Assembly: GCF_014384805.1 (NCBI RefSeq)
Contig: NZ_JACRSS010000001.1
Location: 310,001 to 374,000, forward strand
Source of the DNA: Guopingia tenuis
GTDB taxonomy: Bacteria; Bacillota; Clostridia; Christensenellales; Christensenellaceae
Length of the DNA stretch: 64,000 bases
Reading direction: 5' to 3'
The notes under the pieces were generated by a model that was not told where the DNA came from, searched no databases, and worked only from the letters and a program-made list of their open reading frames with translations. Shown piece after piece: positions 34,446 to 43,693 of the stretch. How positions within the stretch are numbered: the first letter of the stretch is position 1; each line of letters starts with the position of its first letter. The position numbers were made by a program, and so were the translations under genes.

Positions 34446-36500
34446 ATGGCAAAGTCACTTCCCTATTTCAACCGTGAATTAAGCTGGCTGCGGTTCAATG
34501 AGCGCGTGCTCAATGAGGCGGATGACAAGAACAACCCTTTGTTTGAACGCATCAAATTCGCCTCCATCTTCCTGAGCAATTTGGATGAATTCTTTATGGT
34601 CCGCGTGGGAAGCCTGCACGATATGGCGCTTGATGCCAGCGAGCAGGAGCCAAAAAAGGACACGAAAACCGGCATGACCCCGGAAGAACAGCTGGAGGCA
34701 ATTTATAGCGCTGTCAGAAAGCTGATTCAGAAAAAAGACAGAGTCAGTGAACGTATCTTCCGCGAGCTGGCAAAATACGATATCGAGCATCTCTATTGCA
34801 GGGATTTAAAACCCAAGGATGAGCAGTTTGTTTCGGCATATTTTCAGAACGAGATCCTGCCCATGCTTTCCCCGCAGATTATCGATAAGCGGCATCCCTT
34901 CCCATTCCTCAACAATTTGGAGCACTATGTGGCAGTAGAGCTGGAATCCAAACGCTTCCAGTTTGGCGTCATTCCGGTGAACAGCATGTTTCCCCGGATT
35001 GTGCGCCTGCCGGGAAAGCCATACCGCTATTGCCTGATTGAAGATGTCATCAGCCATTTTGCCGGTCTGGTTTTTTCCAATTATACAGTGCGGGACTGCA
35101 CGGTTTTCCGGATCACCCGAAATGCGGATATCACCATGCAGGAAGGGATTTTTGACGAGGACATGAGCTATAAGGAGGCGATGCGGGAGCTTTTAAAGAC
35201 CCGCAAAAAACTCTGTCCGGTGCGGTTGGAAGTTCTTGACCATATTTCCCTGGATTTGGAAAAATACCTCTGCAAAAAGCTGGATATTGCGCATAACCAG
35301 GTTTTCATCAGCAAATCACCCCTGGAGATGAAGTTTGTTTTCGGCATGGAGGATGCGCTGAAAAAGGCCCTGCCGGCCTCGCTTTTCTATGCGCCGCTCC
35401 ATCCCCATTCCCCTGTATTTTTCGATGAAAACCAGCCCATTCTTCCCCAGGCGGAGAAAAAGGATCTGTTCCTGTCTTATCCCTTTGAGAGTATGAGCCA
35501 CTTTATCCGCCTCTTAAATGAAGCGGCTGTCGACCCAACGGTGGTTTCCATCAAAATCACGCTATACCGCATGGCGAAAAACAGCAAGATTATCGATGCG
35601 CTCATCAAGGCCCACGAATTCGGCAAGGAGGTGTTTGCCGTCGTGGAACTGCGCGCCCGTTTTGACGAGCAGAACAACATCGATTGGGCCTCGCATCTGG
35701 AAGAAGCCGGCGTTACCCTTTCCTATGGCCTGGATCGCTATAAAACCCACAGTAAGCTATGCCTGATTACCCGAAAAACAGATGCAGGCGTGCAGTATAT
35801 CACCCAGGTGGGGACGGGAAATTACAACGAAAAGACGGCGGCGCAGTATACGGACATGTGCCTGATCACCGCAAATCAGGAGATCGGCAACGATGCGGCA
35901 GAATTTTTCCTTAATATTTCCATGGGCGACACCACTCCTTCGCCCAAGCATTTGCTCATCGCTCCCAAGCATTTCCGCAAACCTTTGCTGGCAATGATCG
36001 ATGAACAGACCGCTCTGGCCAAGCAGGGTAAAGAGTCCTCTATTATCATCAAAATCAATTCGCTCACGGATAAGCCCCTGATCGACCGGCTGATCGAAGC
36101 CTCCAAGGCAGGTGTGCCCATTCATCTGATTGTCCGCGGTATCTGCTGCCTGCGTTCCGGCCTCAAGGATTTGACCGACACCATCGAAGTCATCAGTATC
36201 GTGGGCCGCTATCTGGAACATTCCCGCATCTATAGCTTCGGCGTGGGAGAGCAGCAGAAGCTCTATATATCCTCGGGCGACTGGATGACGCGGAGCACAA
36301 AATCCCGCGTGGAGATTGCCGCCCCCATCTATGACCCGCAGATCAAAGAAGAGATCAATCATGCGCTCGATATCATGCTTCACGACAACATGAACGCGCG
36401 GGTTCAGCATAAAGACGGCTCCTATAAGCGCAAGAAAAACGACGAGCCACCGCTGGACAGCCAGGAATATTTCTTTACTGCGGCGCGGTATCAAAAATAA
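34446..36500 (+). CDS. ppk1: polyphosphate kinase
   Basis: Reversibly polymerises the ATP gamma-phosphate into polyphosphate. The 684-residue enzyme contains the N-domain (YFNRELSWLRFNERVL) and two PLD-like catalytic domains. KTHSKLCLITRK carries the autophosphorylated histidine and GTGNYNEKTA follows; the second histidine is in LEHSRIYSFG. Start ATG after AAGGATGGG. It is downstream of argH by 33 bases, so probably shares transcripts with it. Confidence 0.96.
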   Translation: MAKSLPYFNRELSWLRFNERVLNEADDKNNPLFERIKFASIFLSNLDEFFMVRVGSLHDMALDASEQEPKKDTKTGMTPEEQLEAIYSAVRKLIQKKDRVSERIFRELAKYDIEHLYCRDLKPKDEQFVSAYFQNEILPMLSPQIIDKRHPFPFLNNLEHYVAVELESKRFQFGVIPVNSMFPRIVRLPGKPYRYCLIEDVISHFAGLVFSNYTVRDCTVFRITRNADITMQEGIFDEDMSYKEAMRELLKTRKKLCPVRLEVLDHISLDLEKYLCKKLDIAHNQVFISKSPLEMKFVFGMEDALKKALPASLFYAPLHPHSPVFFDENQPILPQAEKKDLFLSYPFESMSHFIRLLNEAAVDPTVVSIKITLYRMAKNSKIIDALIKAHEFGKEVFAVVELRARFDEQNNIDWASHLEEAGVTLSYGLDRYKTHSKLCLITRKTDAGVQYITQVGTGNYNEKTAAQYTDMCLITANQEIGNDAAEFFLNISMGDTTPSPKHLLIAPKHFRKPLLAMIDEQTALAKQGKESSIIIKINSLTDKPLIDRLIEASKAGVPIHLIVRGICCLRSGLKDLTDTIEVISIVGRYLEHSRIYSFGVGEQQKLYISSGDWMTRSTKSRVEIAAPIYDPQIKEEINHALDIMLHDNMNARVQHKDGSYKRKKNDEPPLDSQEYFFTAARYQK

Positions 36501-36506
36501 AGAATC

Positions 36507-36545
36507 AAAAAAAGGAAGCGGCGACTAAAACCGCTTCCTTTTTTA
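36507..36545. terminator. bidirectional terminator between ppk1 and proA
   Basis: GGAAGCGG (36514-36521) pairs with CCGCTTCC (36531-36538), with seven A before and six or more T after, serving the two convergent genes. Confidence 0.92.
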
Positions 36546-36556
36546 TTGGCGAAACA

Positions 36557-37798
36557 TCAGCGAATCTGCCCGTCGCCTTCCACAAAATATTTATAAGTAG
36601 TCAGCTCTGTCAGCCCCATGGGGCCGCGGGCATGGAGCTTCTGGGTGCTGATTCCGATTTCCGCCCCCAAGCCAAACTCTTCTCCATCCGTAAACCGGGT
36701 CGAGGCATTGACGTATACCGCGGCGGCATCCACCATCTCCTGAAAATACCGGGCGTTTTCGATATTTCTTGTGACAATGGCTTCAGAATGCTGGGTGCCA
36801 TAGCGGTTGATATGCCGGACCGCTTCCCGGACATCTGCCACCACCTTAACCGACATGGCCAGATCCAGATATTCTTTTGCATAGTCCTCTTCCGTCGCCG
36901 CAGATATTTCCCCATATTTTCTGGATTCCGGGCATCCATACAGGCGCACCCCTTTTTCCTTCAGTGCCGCAAACACATCCGGAAGAAAGGCCGGAGCGAT
37001 TTCCCGATGAACCAGAAGGGATTCCGCCGCATTGCATACCGAAGGACGGGAGGTCTTTGCGTTCACCACGATTTTCCGCGCCATCTGCAGATCCGCCGAC
37101 ATATCCACAAAAATATGGCAGTTGCCGACGCCGGTTTCAATTACCGGAACGGTGGCGCCCCGGACCACCGCTTGAATCAGGCCGCTTCCTCCCCGGGGAA
37201 TGAGCACGTCAATCAGCCCATTCATCTTCATCATTTCGTTGACACATTCCCGCGAGGTATCCGAAACAAAGCAAACAACATCCTCCGGCAGCCCCCGGGA
37301 AATTCCGGCCTCGGTCATAATGCGGGCAATAGCCGCGTTGGAGGCGACCGCTTCACTTCCTCCCTTTAAAATGACGCCGTTGCCGGTTTTCAGGCATAAT
37401 CCCATAGCGTCCGATGTGACGTTAGGCCGGGCTTCATAAATGATTCCCACAACCCCCAGGGGAACCCGGCGTTTGGTGATCCGCAGGCCGCTGGCAGCCG
37501 TGCCGCCGCCAATGACTTCCCCAACGGGATCCGGCAGGCCCGCAACCTTCCGAAGCCCCTCCGCCATGGAGTAAATCCGGCCTTCATTGAGGGCCAGGCG
37601 GTCTAGCATAGCCGGACTGGTGCCCTTGCTTTCTGCGGCCGCAATATCCACCGCATTGGCTTCCAGAATCTCCCCCTGCCGCTTTTCCAGAGCTTCCGCC
37701 ATGGCCAGCAGTATGGCATTTTTTCGCAGTGTGGGCAATATAGCCAAAGCCCGCGCCGCTTCCTTCACCTTTCCAGCCTGTTCCCGCAATTCGCTCAT
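36557..37798 (-). CDS. proA: gamma-glutamyl phosphate reductase
   Basis: NADPH-dependent second step of proline synthesis. The 413-residue aldehyde-dehydrogenase-fold protein has the catalytic Cys in RPSVCNAAESLLVH, VIEARPNVTSD-like binding residues (IYEARPNVTSD), IPRGGSGLI, and the C-terminal RFTDGEEFGLGAEIGIST. No proB (glutamate 5-kinase) is adjacent, unlike the usual proBA pair. Confidence 0.96.
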   Translation of the reverse strand: MSELREQAGKVKEAARALAILPTLRKNAILLAMAEALEKRQGEILEANAVDIAAAESKGTSPAMLDRLALNEGRIYSMAEGLRKVAGLPDPVGEVIGGGTAASGLRITKRRVPLGVVGIIYEARPNVTSDAMGLCLKTGNGVILKGGSEAVASNAAIARIMTEAGISRGLPEDVVCFVSDTSRECVNEMMKMNGLIDVLIPRGGSGLIQAVVRGATVPVIETGVGNCHIFVDMSADLQMARKIVVNAKTSRPSVCNAAESLLVHREIAPAFLPDVFAALKEKGVRLYGCPESRKYGEISAATEEDYAKEYLDLAMSVKVVADVREAVRHINRYGTQHSEAIVTRNIENARYFQEMVDAAAVYVNASTRFTDGEEFGLGAEIGISTQKLHARGPMGLTELTTYKYFVEGDGQIR

Positions 37799-37846
37799 CT
37801 ATTGTCTCCCCGCTTTCCTCACGATGTTACTTTTGATTATATCCTT

Positions 37847-38416
37847 TCATTCCCCGTTACGCAATAATATTTTTCGGATATATTCCACGGCCTCTTCCTG
37901 GCTGGAAAACACTTTGCCTGCCCGCAGTATGTCATAGGTCTGCAGATCCAGCGTATCTGCCTCTATGTCATAGGCGGCAACCGTTTTAATCTGGTCCGTG
38001 AATGCCTGGGTCTGCGTAAGCAGCAGCTTACCATCGCTATACTGCAAAAGAAGGTGATCCGGGCAGTATTGGGCAATCTGTTTTTCCAAACGGATAGACT
38101 CTGCCGAAAACTCTTTTATTGAGAATCCCTCCTCCAGCTTTTGCTCTATTTCCTCCTCGGAAAGGCCTACCCAATCCGCTTCTATGGGCTCCTCTTGGCT
38201 CTGCTCATGTTCACAAAGGGTATATTTATAGATTTTTTCCACCTGGCATCCCAAAACCGTCCGTTCCCCGGCCCCGGCGGCACTCTCTGCTTTTTCTTCC
38301 TGTTGCTGCAAGGCGCTGGGGGCGTTCTGCGCCGCGATATAGCCCATCACGCCGGCAAGCAGAATGCAGCCAATCGAAACTGACCACCAAATCCATCTTT
38401 TCTTTGTCTTGCTCAT
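37847..38416 (-). CDS. BofC C-terminal-domain-like sporulation protein
   Basis: A 189-residue membrane-anchored or secreted protein: helix at about residues 7-25, a low-complexity linker with QQQEEKAES, then a domain containing a cysteine (LGCQVEKIYKYTLCEHEQ) and WVGLSEEEIEQKLEEGFSIKEFSAESI. The pattern, a signal helix plus (S)EEEI...W/F.I..FS.E.I.L...., resembles BofC, which controls SpoIVB in the sigma-K checkpoint. Start at MSKTKKRWIW with GGAGGG upstream. BofC assignment is inferred from this motif; moderate. Confidence 0.6.
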   Translation of the reverse strand: MSKTKKRWIWWSVSIGCILLAGVMGYIAAQNAPSALQQQEEKAESAAGAGERTVLGCQVEKIYKYTLCEHEQSQEEPIEADWVGLSEEEIEQKLEEGFSIKEFSAESIRLEKQIAQYCPDHLLLQYSDGKLLLTQTQAFTDQIKTVAAYDIEADTLDLQTYDILRAGKVFSSQEEAVEYIRKILLRNGE

Positions 38417-38466
38417 AAAAAAATCCCTCCGGTTTTCACCTTTGGGATTAGTATGCGGCATTTTTT

Positions 38467-38754
38467 CTATTTTATCGCTTTTTGCAGGTCCCGTTCTGCC
38501 CGGATCAGGGCATTTTCGATATCTTCCTGCGTGCAGGCCCCTTCATGCAACTTTTCTTTTCCCCAAAAAATTGCAGGAAGATAAAAATAATCGTATTCCT
38601 CCATCACTTCCGGATGCTCGGCCTCGTCGATAAGCTCTAAAGGAATTTCATTATAATATTCCTTTTTTTCCCGCAGGGCATCCAAAAAAGCAATTGCCTG
38701 TTCGCAGTATGGACACGTTTTTGAATGAACAATCGTCATTTTTTTCATATGCAT
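38467..38754 (-). CDS. glutaredoxin/thioredoxin-fold protein
   Basis: A 95-residue protein with the dithiol active site TCPYC at about residue 14 and the cis-proline strand YFYLPAIFWG; these fit glutaredoxin-like thiol-disulphide enzymes. It starts at MHMKKMTIVHSKTCPYC, with three closely spaced ATG options. It ends 50 bases from the BofC-like gene start on the same strand. Confidence 0.85.
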   Translation of the reverse strand: MHMKKMTIVHSKTCPYCEQAIAFLDALREKKEYYNEIPLELIDEAEHPEVMEEYDYFYLPAIFWGKEKLHEGACTQEDIENALIRAERDLQKAIK

Positions 38755-38822
38755 TCATCCTTTCCCCCTTATCATATGAGAAAAAGCGCACTTTCGTTCT
38801 ATCCGCCTCTGTAAATTCACAT

Positions 38823-38856
38823 AAAAAAACCGCATGGCTTTTGAATACCATGCGGC
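38823..38856 (-). terminator. terminator after yebC
   Basis: CCGCATGG/CCATGCGG hairpin (38830-38837 with 38848-38855) followed on the minus strand by seven T. Confidence 0.92.
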
Positions 38857-38867
38857 TGCAAACCCTT

Positions 38868-39605
38868 TTATTCTTCCTCTTCCGGCAGATTTGCGTTGTG
38901 ATACACATTCTGCACATCGTCGTTATCTTCCAAAAGATCCAACAGCTTATAGATGGAATCCGCCTGCTCAGCGTTGACTTCCACCATGTTCTGGGGAACC
39001 ATATCGATATCCGCAGAGAGGAATTCATATCCGGCCTTTTCCAGCGCTTCCCGCACGCCGGAGAATCCAGCAGGATCCGTCAAAACCGTAAATACCCCAT
39101 CTTCCGAGGAAAAATCGTCTGCACCGGCGTCAATCGCCGTCATCATAAGCTCGTCCTCATCAATGGAGCCATCGTCCTCAATTTCGATAACGCCCTTTTT
39201 ATCAAACATCCAGCTTACGCACCCGTTGGCGCCCAAAGAACCGCCGCCCTTTGTCAGTGCATGGCGGACATCCGCCGCCGTCCGGTTCCGGTTGTCTGTC
39301 AGAACCTCAACGATCACTGCAACACCATTGGCGCCATAGCCTTCATAGGTAATTTCCTCATAGTTGATGTTCCCAAGTTCTCCCGACGCCTTTTTGATGG
39401 AGCGGGCGATATTGTCGTTAGGCATATTGTTGGCCTTTGCCTTGGCGATGCAGTCCCGCAGCCGGGAGTTGGTATCCGGGTCCGGGCCGCCCTGTTTCAC
39501 GGCAACCGCAATTTCGCGGCCGATCTTGGTGAAAATCTTCCCCTTTTTGGCATCCGTCTTTTCTTTCTTTCTTTTTATGGTAGACCATTTGGAATGTCCA
39601 GACAT
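38868..39605 (-). CDS. yebC: YebC/PmpR family protein (TACO1)
   Basis: A 245-residue conserved protein, start SGHSKWSTIKRKKEKTDAKKGKIFTKIGREI, with NMPNDNIARSIKKASG and YEGYGANGVAVIVEVLTDNRNRT. Members act as transcription regulators or as ribosome-associated factors relieving stalling at polyproline. RBS AAGAGGTG. Followed by a strong terminator. Confidence 0.96.
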   Translation of the reverse strand: MSGHSKWSTIKRKKEKTDAKKGKIFTKIGREIAVAVKQGGPDPDTNSRLRDCIAKAKANNMPNDNIARSIKKASGELGNINYEEITYEGYGANGVAVIVEVLTDNRNRTAADVRHALTKGGGSLGANGCVSWMFDKKGVIEIEDDGSIDEDELMMTAIDAGADDFSSEDGVFTVLTDPAGFSGVREALEKAGYEFLSADIDMVPQNMVEVNAEQADSIYKLLDLLEDNDDVQNVYHNANLPEEEE

Positions 39606-39661
39606 ACTTACACCTCTTAAGCAAATTTACTCTACGATTCTATCACATCTCCTATCGCAAT

Positions 39662-40309
39662 TCAAGGGAGTAAGTTGAGAAAACTTTTTGCGTTTCCCAA
39701 GTCTGCATACATTTCCGGAACCGCCCCCACAAGGATCACATCCGAAACCAGCACTTCGTTGGAAACCTGAACATTCTGCCGCGAGGTTCCCACCATAATA
39801 TCCATTTGGGCATTCAAAACGATATATGCCTTATACCGCACCTGATTGATTCCCGCAGCCTCAATCTCCGTGCGAAAATCCGAGCCGACTGCGCCGACAG
39901 GGGTCACGCGAATCAGAATCAGCGGCCCCATTCCGTTAAAAAGCTGTGAATTCATGGCGTTTCCCAGCGGGATGCTCAATTCCTCTTCTCCCAGCTTTTC
40001 GATCAGCTCCTGGGCGCTCAAGGCGCTTTCCGTGGCTATCCGGTTCATGCGGATGCTGTCTGCGCTGATCATGCTGATCTTTCCATCCGCGTCCTTTTCA
40101 ATTTGAATCAGATCGCCGGCATCCGTCATGCCCTCCATCGTCTTGCTCACGGCCTTGTTCATAATTTCAATGGCTTTGTTCTTCAGCAAAACCTCTCCCT
40201 GGGCCAGAATATTGGGGCGCAGGCCGATTTCAAGCAGACCATAGCCAATTCCCATGGCAAGGGCCGCGGCAGCTGCAATGATTAAAATTCGCTTTGTTCT
40301 CTTTTTCAT
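39662..40309 (-). CDS. yunB: sporulation protein YunB
   Basis: A 215-residue membrane-anchored protein with one N-terminal helix (about 9-27) and a beta-rich domain with IRMNRIATESALSAQELIEKLGEEELSIPLGNAM and VNQVRYKAY-like segments, characteristic of YunB. In B. subtilis this is a sigma-E-controlled sporulation protein of unknown mechanism. It lies upstream of yebC on the same strand. Confidence 0.85.
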   Translation of the reverse strand: MKKRTKRILIIAAAAALAMGIGYGLLEIGLRPNILAQGEVLLKNKAIEIMNKAVSKTMEGMTDAGDLIQIEKDADGKISMISADSIRMNRIATESALSAQELIEKLGEEELSIPLGNAMNSQLFNGMGPLILIRVTPVGAVGSDFRTEIEAAGINQVRYKAYIVLNAQMDIMVGTSRQNVQVSNEVLVSDVILVGAVPEMYADLGNAKSFLNLLP

Positions 40310-40408
40310 TTTCCTCGCATCCCAGCCTTCCCTTTTGTATCATATGCGGCCCGAAACAATTTTGTAACAGAACTTTCACCTAAAATATGTGCAGATGTTT
40401 CAAGCTTG

Positions 40409-40417
40409 TGTTATAAT
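40409..40417 (+). promoter_or_regulatory. extended -10 promoter of the penicillin-binding protein
   Basis: TG-T-TATAAT (40409-40417), about 43 bases before the ATG; no good -35. Confidence 0.55.
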
Positions 40418-40459
40418 AGCATAATATAGGTGAAGAAATGACCCGCACGGGAGGAAAAG

Positions 40460-43447
40460 ATGAAGGACAAATTTACGAACAAAATTATTCTTTTTTTTCA
40501 AAACTGCGGCAGGAGCATAAAAAACTTTTTTCAGAAGCTCTGGGCCTGGATTCTTTATGGCATTCAATGGATTCCTGCCATCTTTACGCATAACAAACCG
40601 GAGAAGCCTGATTTTTCCGGCGGCATGGCTTCCCCTGCAGGCGGGGATTCAACAATCGTATTCGATGCCAACCAGCTAAAGAAAACGGACGCAGATGTGA
40701 CGGGGGCAACCAAAGCCTTTCGCTCCGCTGCGGATACTCCGGAGGAAAACCCCTCTCTTTTCAAAAAACGTGAACGTCCGGCGCCTTTCTGGCTGGGCGC
40801 TATCCTAACTACAGTAAAGGTTGCCTTTCTGGCGCTCATCATCCTGGTTGCCGTTGCCATCGGGGCGGTTTTCGGCGTTGCCAATGCCTATCTCGGGACG
40901 ACACCTGAGCTGGATATCGCCCAAATCAGCGACCAGGTTCGGACATCCTATATTTACGACGACGAGGGCCAGCTCATTACGACATATGCCGGCGTGGAAA
41001 ACCAGGAATATGCCTCTTTGGATGAAATCCCTGAATTGCTGCAGCAGGCGGTAATCGCCGTAGAAGACGTCCGGTTCTATCACCACAGCGGCGTTGATCT
41101 GAAGCGTCTTTTGGGCGCTTTTGTCAGCAATATGTCTAACAGCAGCGTCAGCGGCGGAAGTACCATCACCCAGCAGCTTATCAAAAACCAGCTGCTCTCT
41201 CCTGAGCGTTCCTATAAACGGAAAATCCAGGAAGCCAGCCTTGCCCTGGAGCTGGAAACCAAATATAGCAAAGAACAGATCTTGGAGGCCTATTTAAATA
41301 CCATTCCCCTGGGGGGAACCAACATCGGCGTTAAAGCGGCCGCCATGGATTATTTTGGCAAGGAGCTGGATGAGCTCACCCTTCGGGAATGCGCCTGTCT
41401 GGCCGGGGTTACCCAATATCCCTACGCCTATAATCCCCGGAGGGCATATTATGTCTTAAAAGATACGACTACACTGGATAAGCGCATCAATACGGTGTTG
41501 GAGCGTATGTATACGGCGGGTTATATCACACTGGAGGAAAAGGAGGCCGCCGCCAACGACACCCTGGTCGTGCGGGAGAAGTCCACAACCCAGGATATGT
41601 ATGATTTGCCGCATTTTGTGGAATATGCCGTCTATGATGTAGTGACAAACCTCCTGGAGGCCCGCAACCTGGAGGATAAAAGCGTCAACCGGGCCGCCAT
41701 CGAAAACGAGCTGCGCACCAAAGGCTATAAGATTTATACGACAGTTGACCGGGAAATGCAGACGGAGATGCAGGATACCTTTGCCACATACGACAACTAT
41801 CCTAAGATGCGGTATTCTTCCGATTCGTCCAAAACAACCGGCACAAATGCAGATGGGACGCCCATGGTTACGATATATCCTCAGGTGGGGGCTGTCGTCA
41901 TAGATCAGTCCACCGGACAGATCAAATCTATGGTTGGAAGCCGCACGGAGCCCACTGCCAAAAAACTGCGCAACCGGGCCTATCAAAATCGCGTTTCCAT
42001 TGGTTCCACTATTAAGCCGCTGGCCGTTTACGGCCCTGCGCTGGATAAGGGCGCGGGGCTCGGGACGATAATCGCCAATATTCCCGCCCCGATTACGGGA
42101 TGGACTTCGGATCCAGGGTATCCCGAAACCAGTCATGGCAACAGCTATGGCCCGGTCACTATCCGGACAGGTATAAAATCGTCCTTAAATATTGTGGCGG
42201 CGCGTACCCTGGCAGATTTAGTCGGCTTGGAGGATTCCTATGAATATCTCGTGAATCTGGGTGTGGATCCCTCCCAGATCAACAAAGACCTGGTCGGCCT
42301 CGCCATGGGTTCCAGTGGGGTTACCCCTCTGGAGCTGACGGCAGCCTATGCGTGCATAGCCAATGGCGGCGAATATATCGAGCCCATTTCCTTCACAAAG
42401 GTGGAGGACAGCGAAGGAAATATTCTGCTGGAGGCGGAGAATTGCCAGGAGCGGCGGCAGGTGTTCAAGCCCTCCACAGCGTATATGCTGGTGGATGCCA
42501 TGACTACCGCAACAGCTTCGGGCACGGGTACGCGAGCCCGGCTCAACGGGATGACGACCGCCGGAAAAACCGGAACGGTTACACAGCGCAAGGGCATGAC
42601 TTTCGCGGGAATTACACCATACTATACAAGCGCAGTATGGGTCGGCCACGACGACTATAAGAAGCTGGCCAGCGGCGATGCCGGAAGATGGGCGGCGCCC
42701 CTCTGGAAGGCATACATGACCAAGGTAGTTGAGGGACTGCCGGATAAGGATATTCTGCCGGGCACAGCGGCGGATTATGGCGTAACTAAATATTCCGTGT
42801 GTTCGGTTTCTGGCAAAAAAGCGGTTTCTGGCTGCCCGACAACCAGCGATTATTTTGCCGTTGGTACGATGCCGACGGAAAGCTGCGACGTCCATGTCAC
42901 TGCCAATATCTGCACGGAAAGCAATGAGCTGGCCTCGGAATATTGTCCGGCAGAGCTGGTGCATTCGGGGGCGGCCGTATCCTTCCCGGAGGATTCCCCT
43001 TATCTCAAGCTGTCTGCCAGCATGCTCCGGACCATCTTCCCCAATCTGTATACAGGCAGCCAGGAGACATGCCATATCCATACGGCAGAATGGGCGGCAA
43101 ATCAGCAAAATATAACGGCTGCTGTTGCATCCGCGCAGAGCGCCATCAGCAGTGCGCAGTCCTTTATGCAGAATAATGCTTCCCGGCTGACGAGTACACA
43201 GATTGCGACACTCAATCAGCTGATTGCCAATTTGAATGCTCTCATCAATAGTGAGACGCCGGATGCCACTGCGATTTCATCGGCAACCAGCGCACTGAAT
43301 TCCACAAAGAATTCCATGGAGGCGGCCCTGCCGGATGTCCCTTCTCCCTCGCCATCCACGACTCCGGTTCCTTCGCCGAGTCCTTCGGCAACACCCTCTC
43401 CTTCACCGTCCACATCAGACGATGGGAATGGACCGGGGAATGAATAA
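40460..43447 (+). CDS. class A penicillin-binding protein (bifunctional GT51 + transpeptidase)
   Basis: A 995-residue peptidoglycan synthase. An amphipathic N-terminus and a long cytosolic part precede one membrane helix at about residues 115-140. The GT51 domain has EDVRFYHHSGVD (~201), GGSTITQQLIKN and KRKIQEASLALELE. The transpeptidase domain has SIGSTIKP (nucleophile ~513), SSLN (~573) and AGKTGT (~698). After about residue 780 come cysteine-bearing repeats (CSVSGKKAVSGCP; SCDVHV; CTESNELASEYCP) and a coiled/FIVAR-like helical stretch, then a Ser/Pro/Thr tail (about 950-995). Related to PBP1A/PonA. RBS GGGAGGAAAAG. Confidence 0.92.
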   Translation: MKDKFTNKIILFFQNCGRSIKNFFQKLWAWILYGIQWIPAIFTHNKPEKPDFSGGMASPAGGDSTIVFDANQLKKTDADVTGATKAFRSAADTPEENPSLFKKRERPAPFWLGAILTTVKVAFLALIILVAVAIGAVFGVANAYLGTTPELDIAQISDQVRTSYIYDDEGQLITTYAGVENQEYASLDEIPELLQQAVIAVEDVRFYHHSGVDLKRLLGAFVSNMSNSSVSGGSTITQQLIKNQLLSPERSYKRKIQEASLALELETKYSKEQILEAYLNTIPLGGTNIGVKAAAMDYFGKELDELTLRECACLAGVTQYPYAYNPRRAYYVLKDTTTLDKRINTVLERMYTAGYITLEEKEAAANDTLVVREKSTTQDMYDLPHFVEYAVYDVVTNLLEARNLEDKSVNRAAIENELRTKGYKIYTTVDREMQTEMQDTFATYDNYPKMRYSSDSSKTTGTNADGTPMVTIYPQVGAVVIDQSTGQIKSMVGSRTEPTAKKLRNRAYQNRVSIGSTIKPLAVYGPALDKGAGLGTIIANIPAPITGWTSDPGYPETSHGNSYGPVTIRTGIKSSLNIVAARTLADLVGLEDSYEYLVNLGVDPSQINKDLVGLAMGSSGVTPLELTAAYACIANGGEYIEPISFTKVEDSEGNILLEAENCQERRQVFKPSTAYMLVDAMTTATASGTGTRARLNGMTTAGKTGTVTQRKGMTFAGITPYYTSAVWVGHDDYKKLASGDAGRWAAPLWKAYMTKVVEGLPDKDILPGTAADYGVTKYSVCSVSGKKAVSGCPTTSDYFAVGTMPTESCDVHVTANICTESNELASEYCPAELVHSGAAVSFPEDSPYLKLSASMLRTIFPNLYTGSQETCHIHTAEWAANQQNITAAVASAQSAISSAQSFMQNNASRLTSTQIATLNQLIANLNALINSETPDATAISSATSALNSTKNSMEAALPDVPSPSPSTTPVPSPSPSATPSPSPSTSDDGNGPGNE

Positions 43448-43449
43448 GC

Positions 43450-43487
43450 ACAAAAAAACGGTGCAGAATCTGCACCGTTTTTTTGTG
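43450..43487 (+). terminator. terminator after the penicillin-binding protein
   Basis: CGGTGCAGA (43459-43467) pairs with TCTGCACCG (43469-43477), flanked by A and T runs. Confidence 0.92.
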
Positions 43488-43655
43488 TCAAGGAAAAACC
43501 GGATCCATTGCAGGCGGGGATGTGAAATATAAAATATACCTTTCTCGCTATGATCTTGAGAACAAAGAGATGTGAAAAGCATTTTCCGCTTTCAGAAGAT
43601 TTCCCAATCATACAGTCCCGTATGCATCCTGTTCCCTCCGCCGCAGCAAACAGGG

Positions 43656-43690
43656 CAAAAAAAGGAGGCATATTGCCTCCTCGCCCGTTT
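43656..43690 (-). terminator. terminator after the S41 peptidase
   Basis: GGAGGCA (43664-43670) pairs with TGCCTCC (43674-43680), with an adjoining T run on the minus strand (43656-43663). Confidence 0.88.
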
Positions 43691-43693
43691 GTT

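Noticed and set aside
42218..43108. 296-codon minus-strand open frame within the penicillin-binding protein gene
   Set aside because: Shadow frame; the plus-strand motifs are unambiguous.
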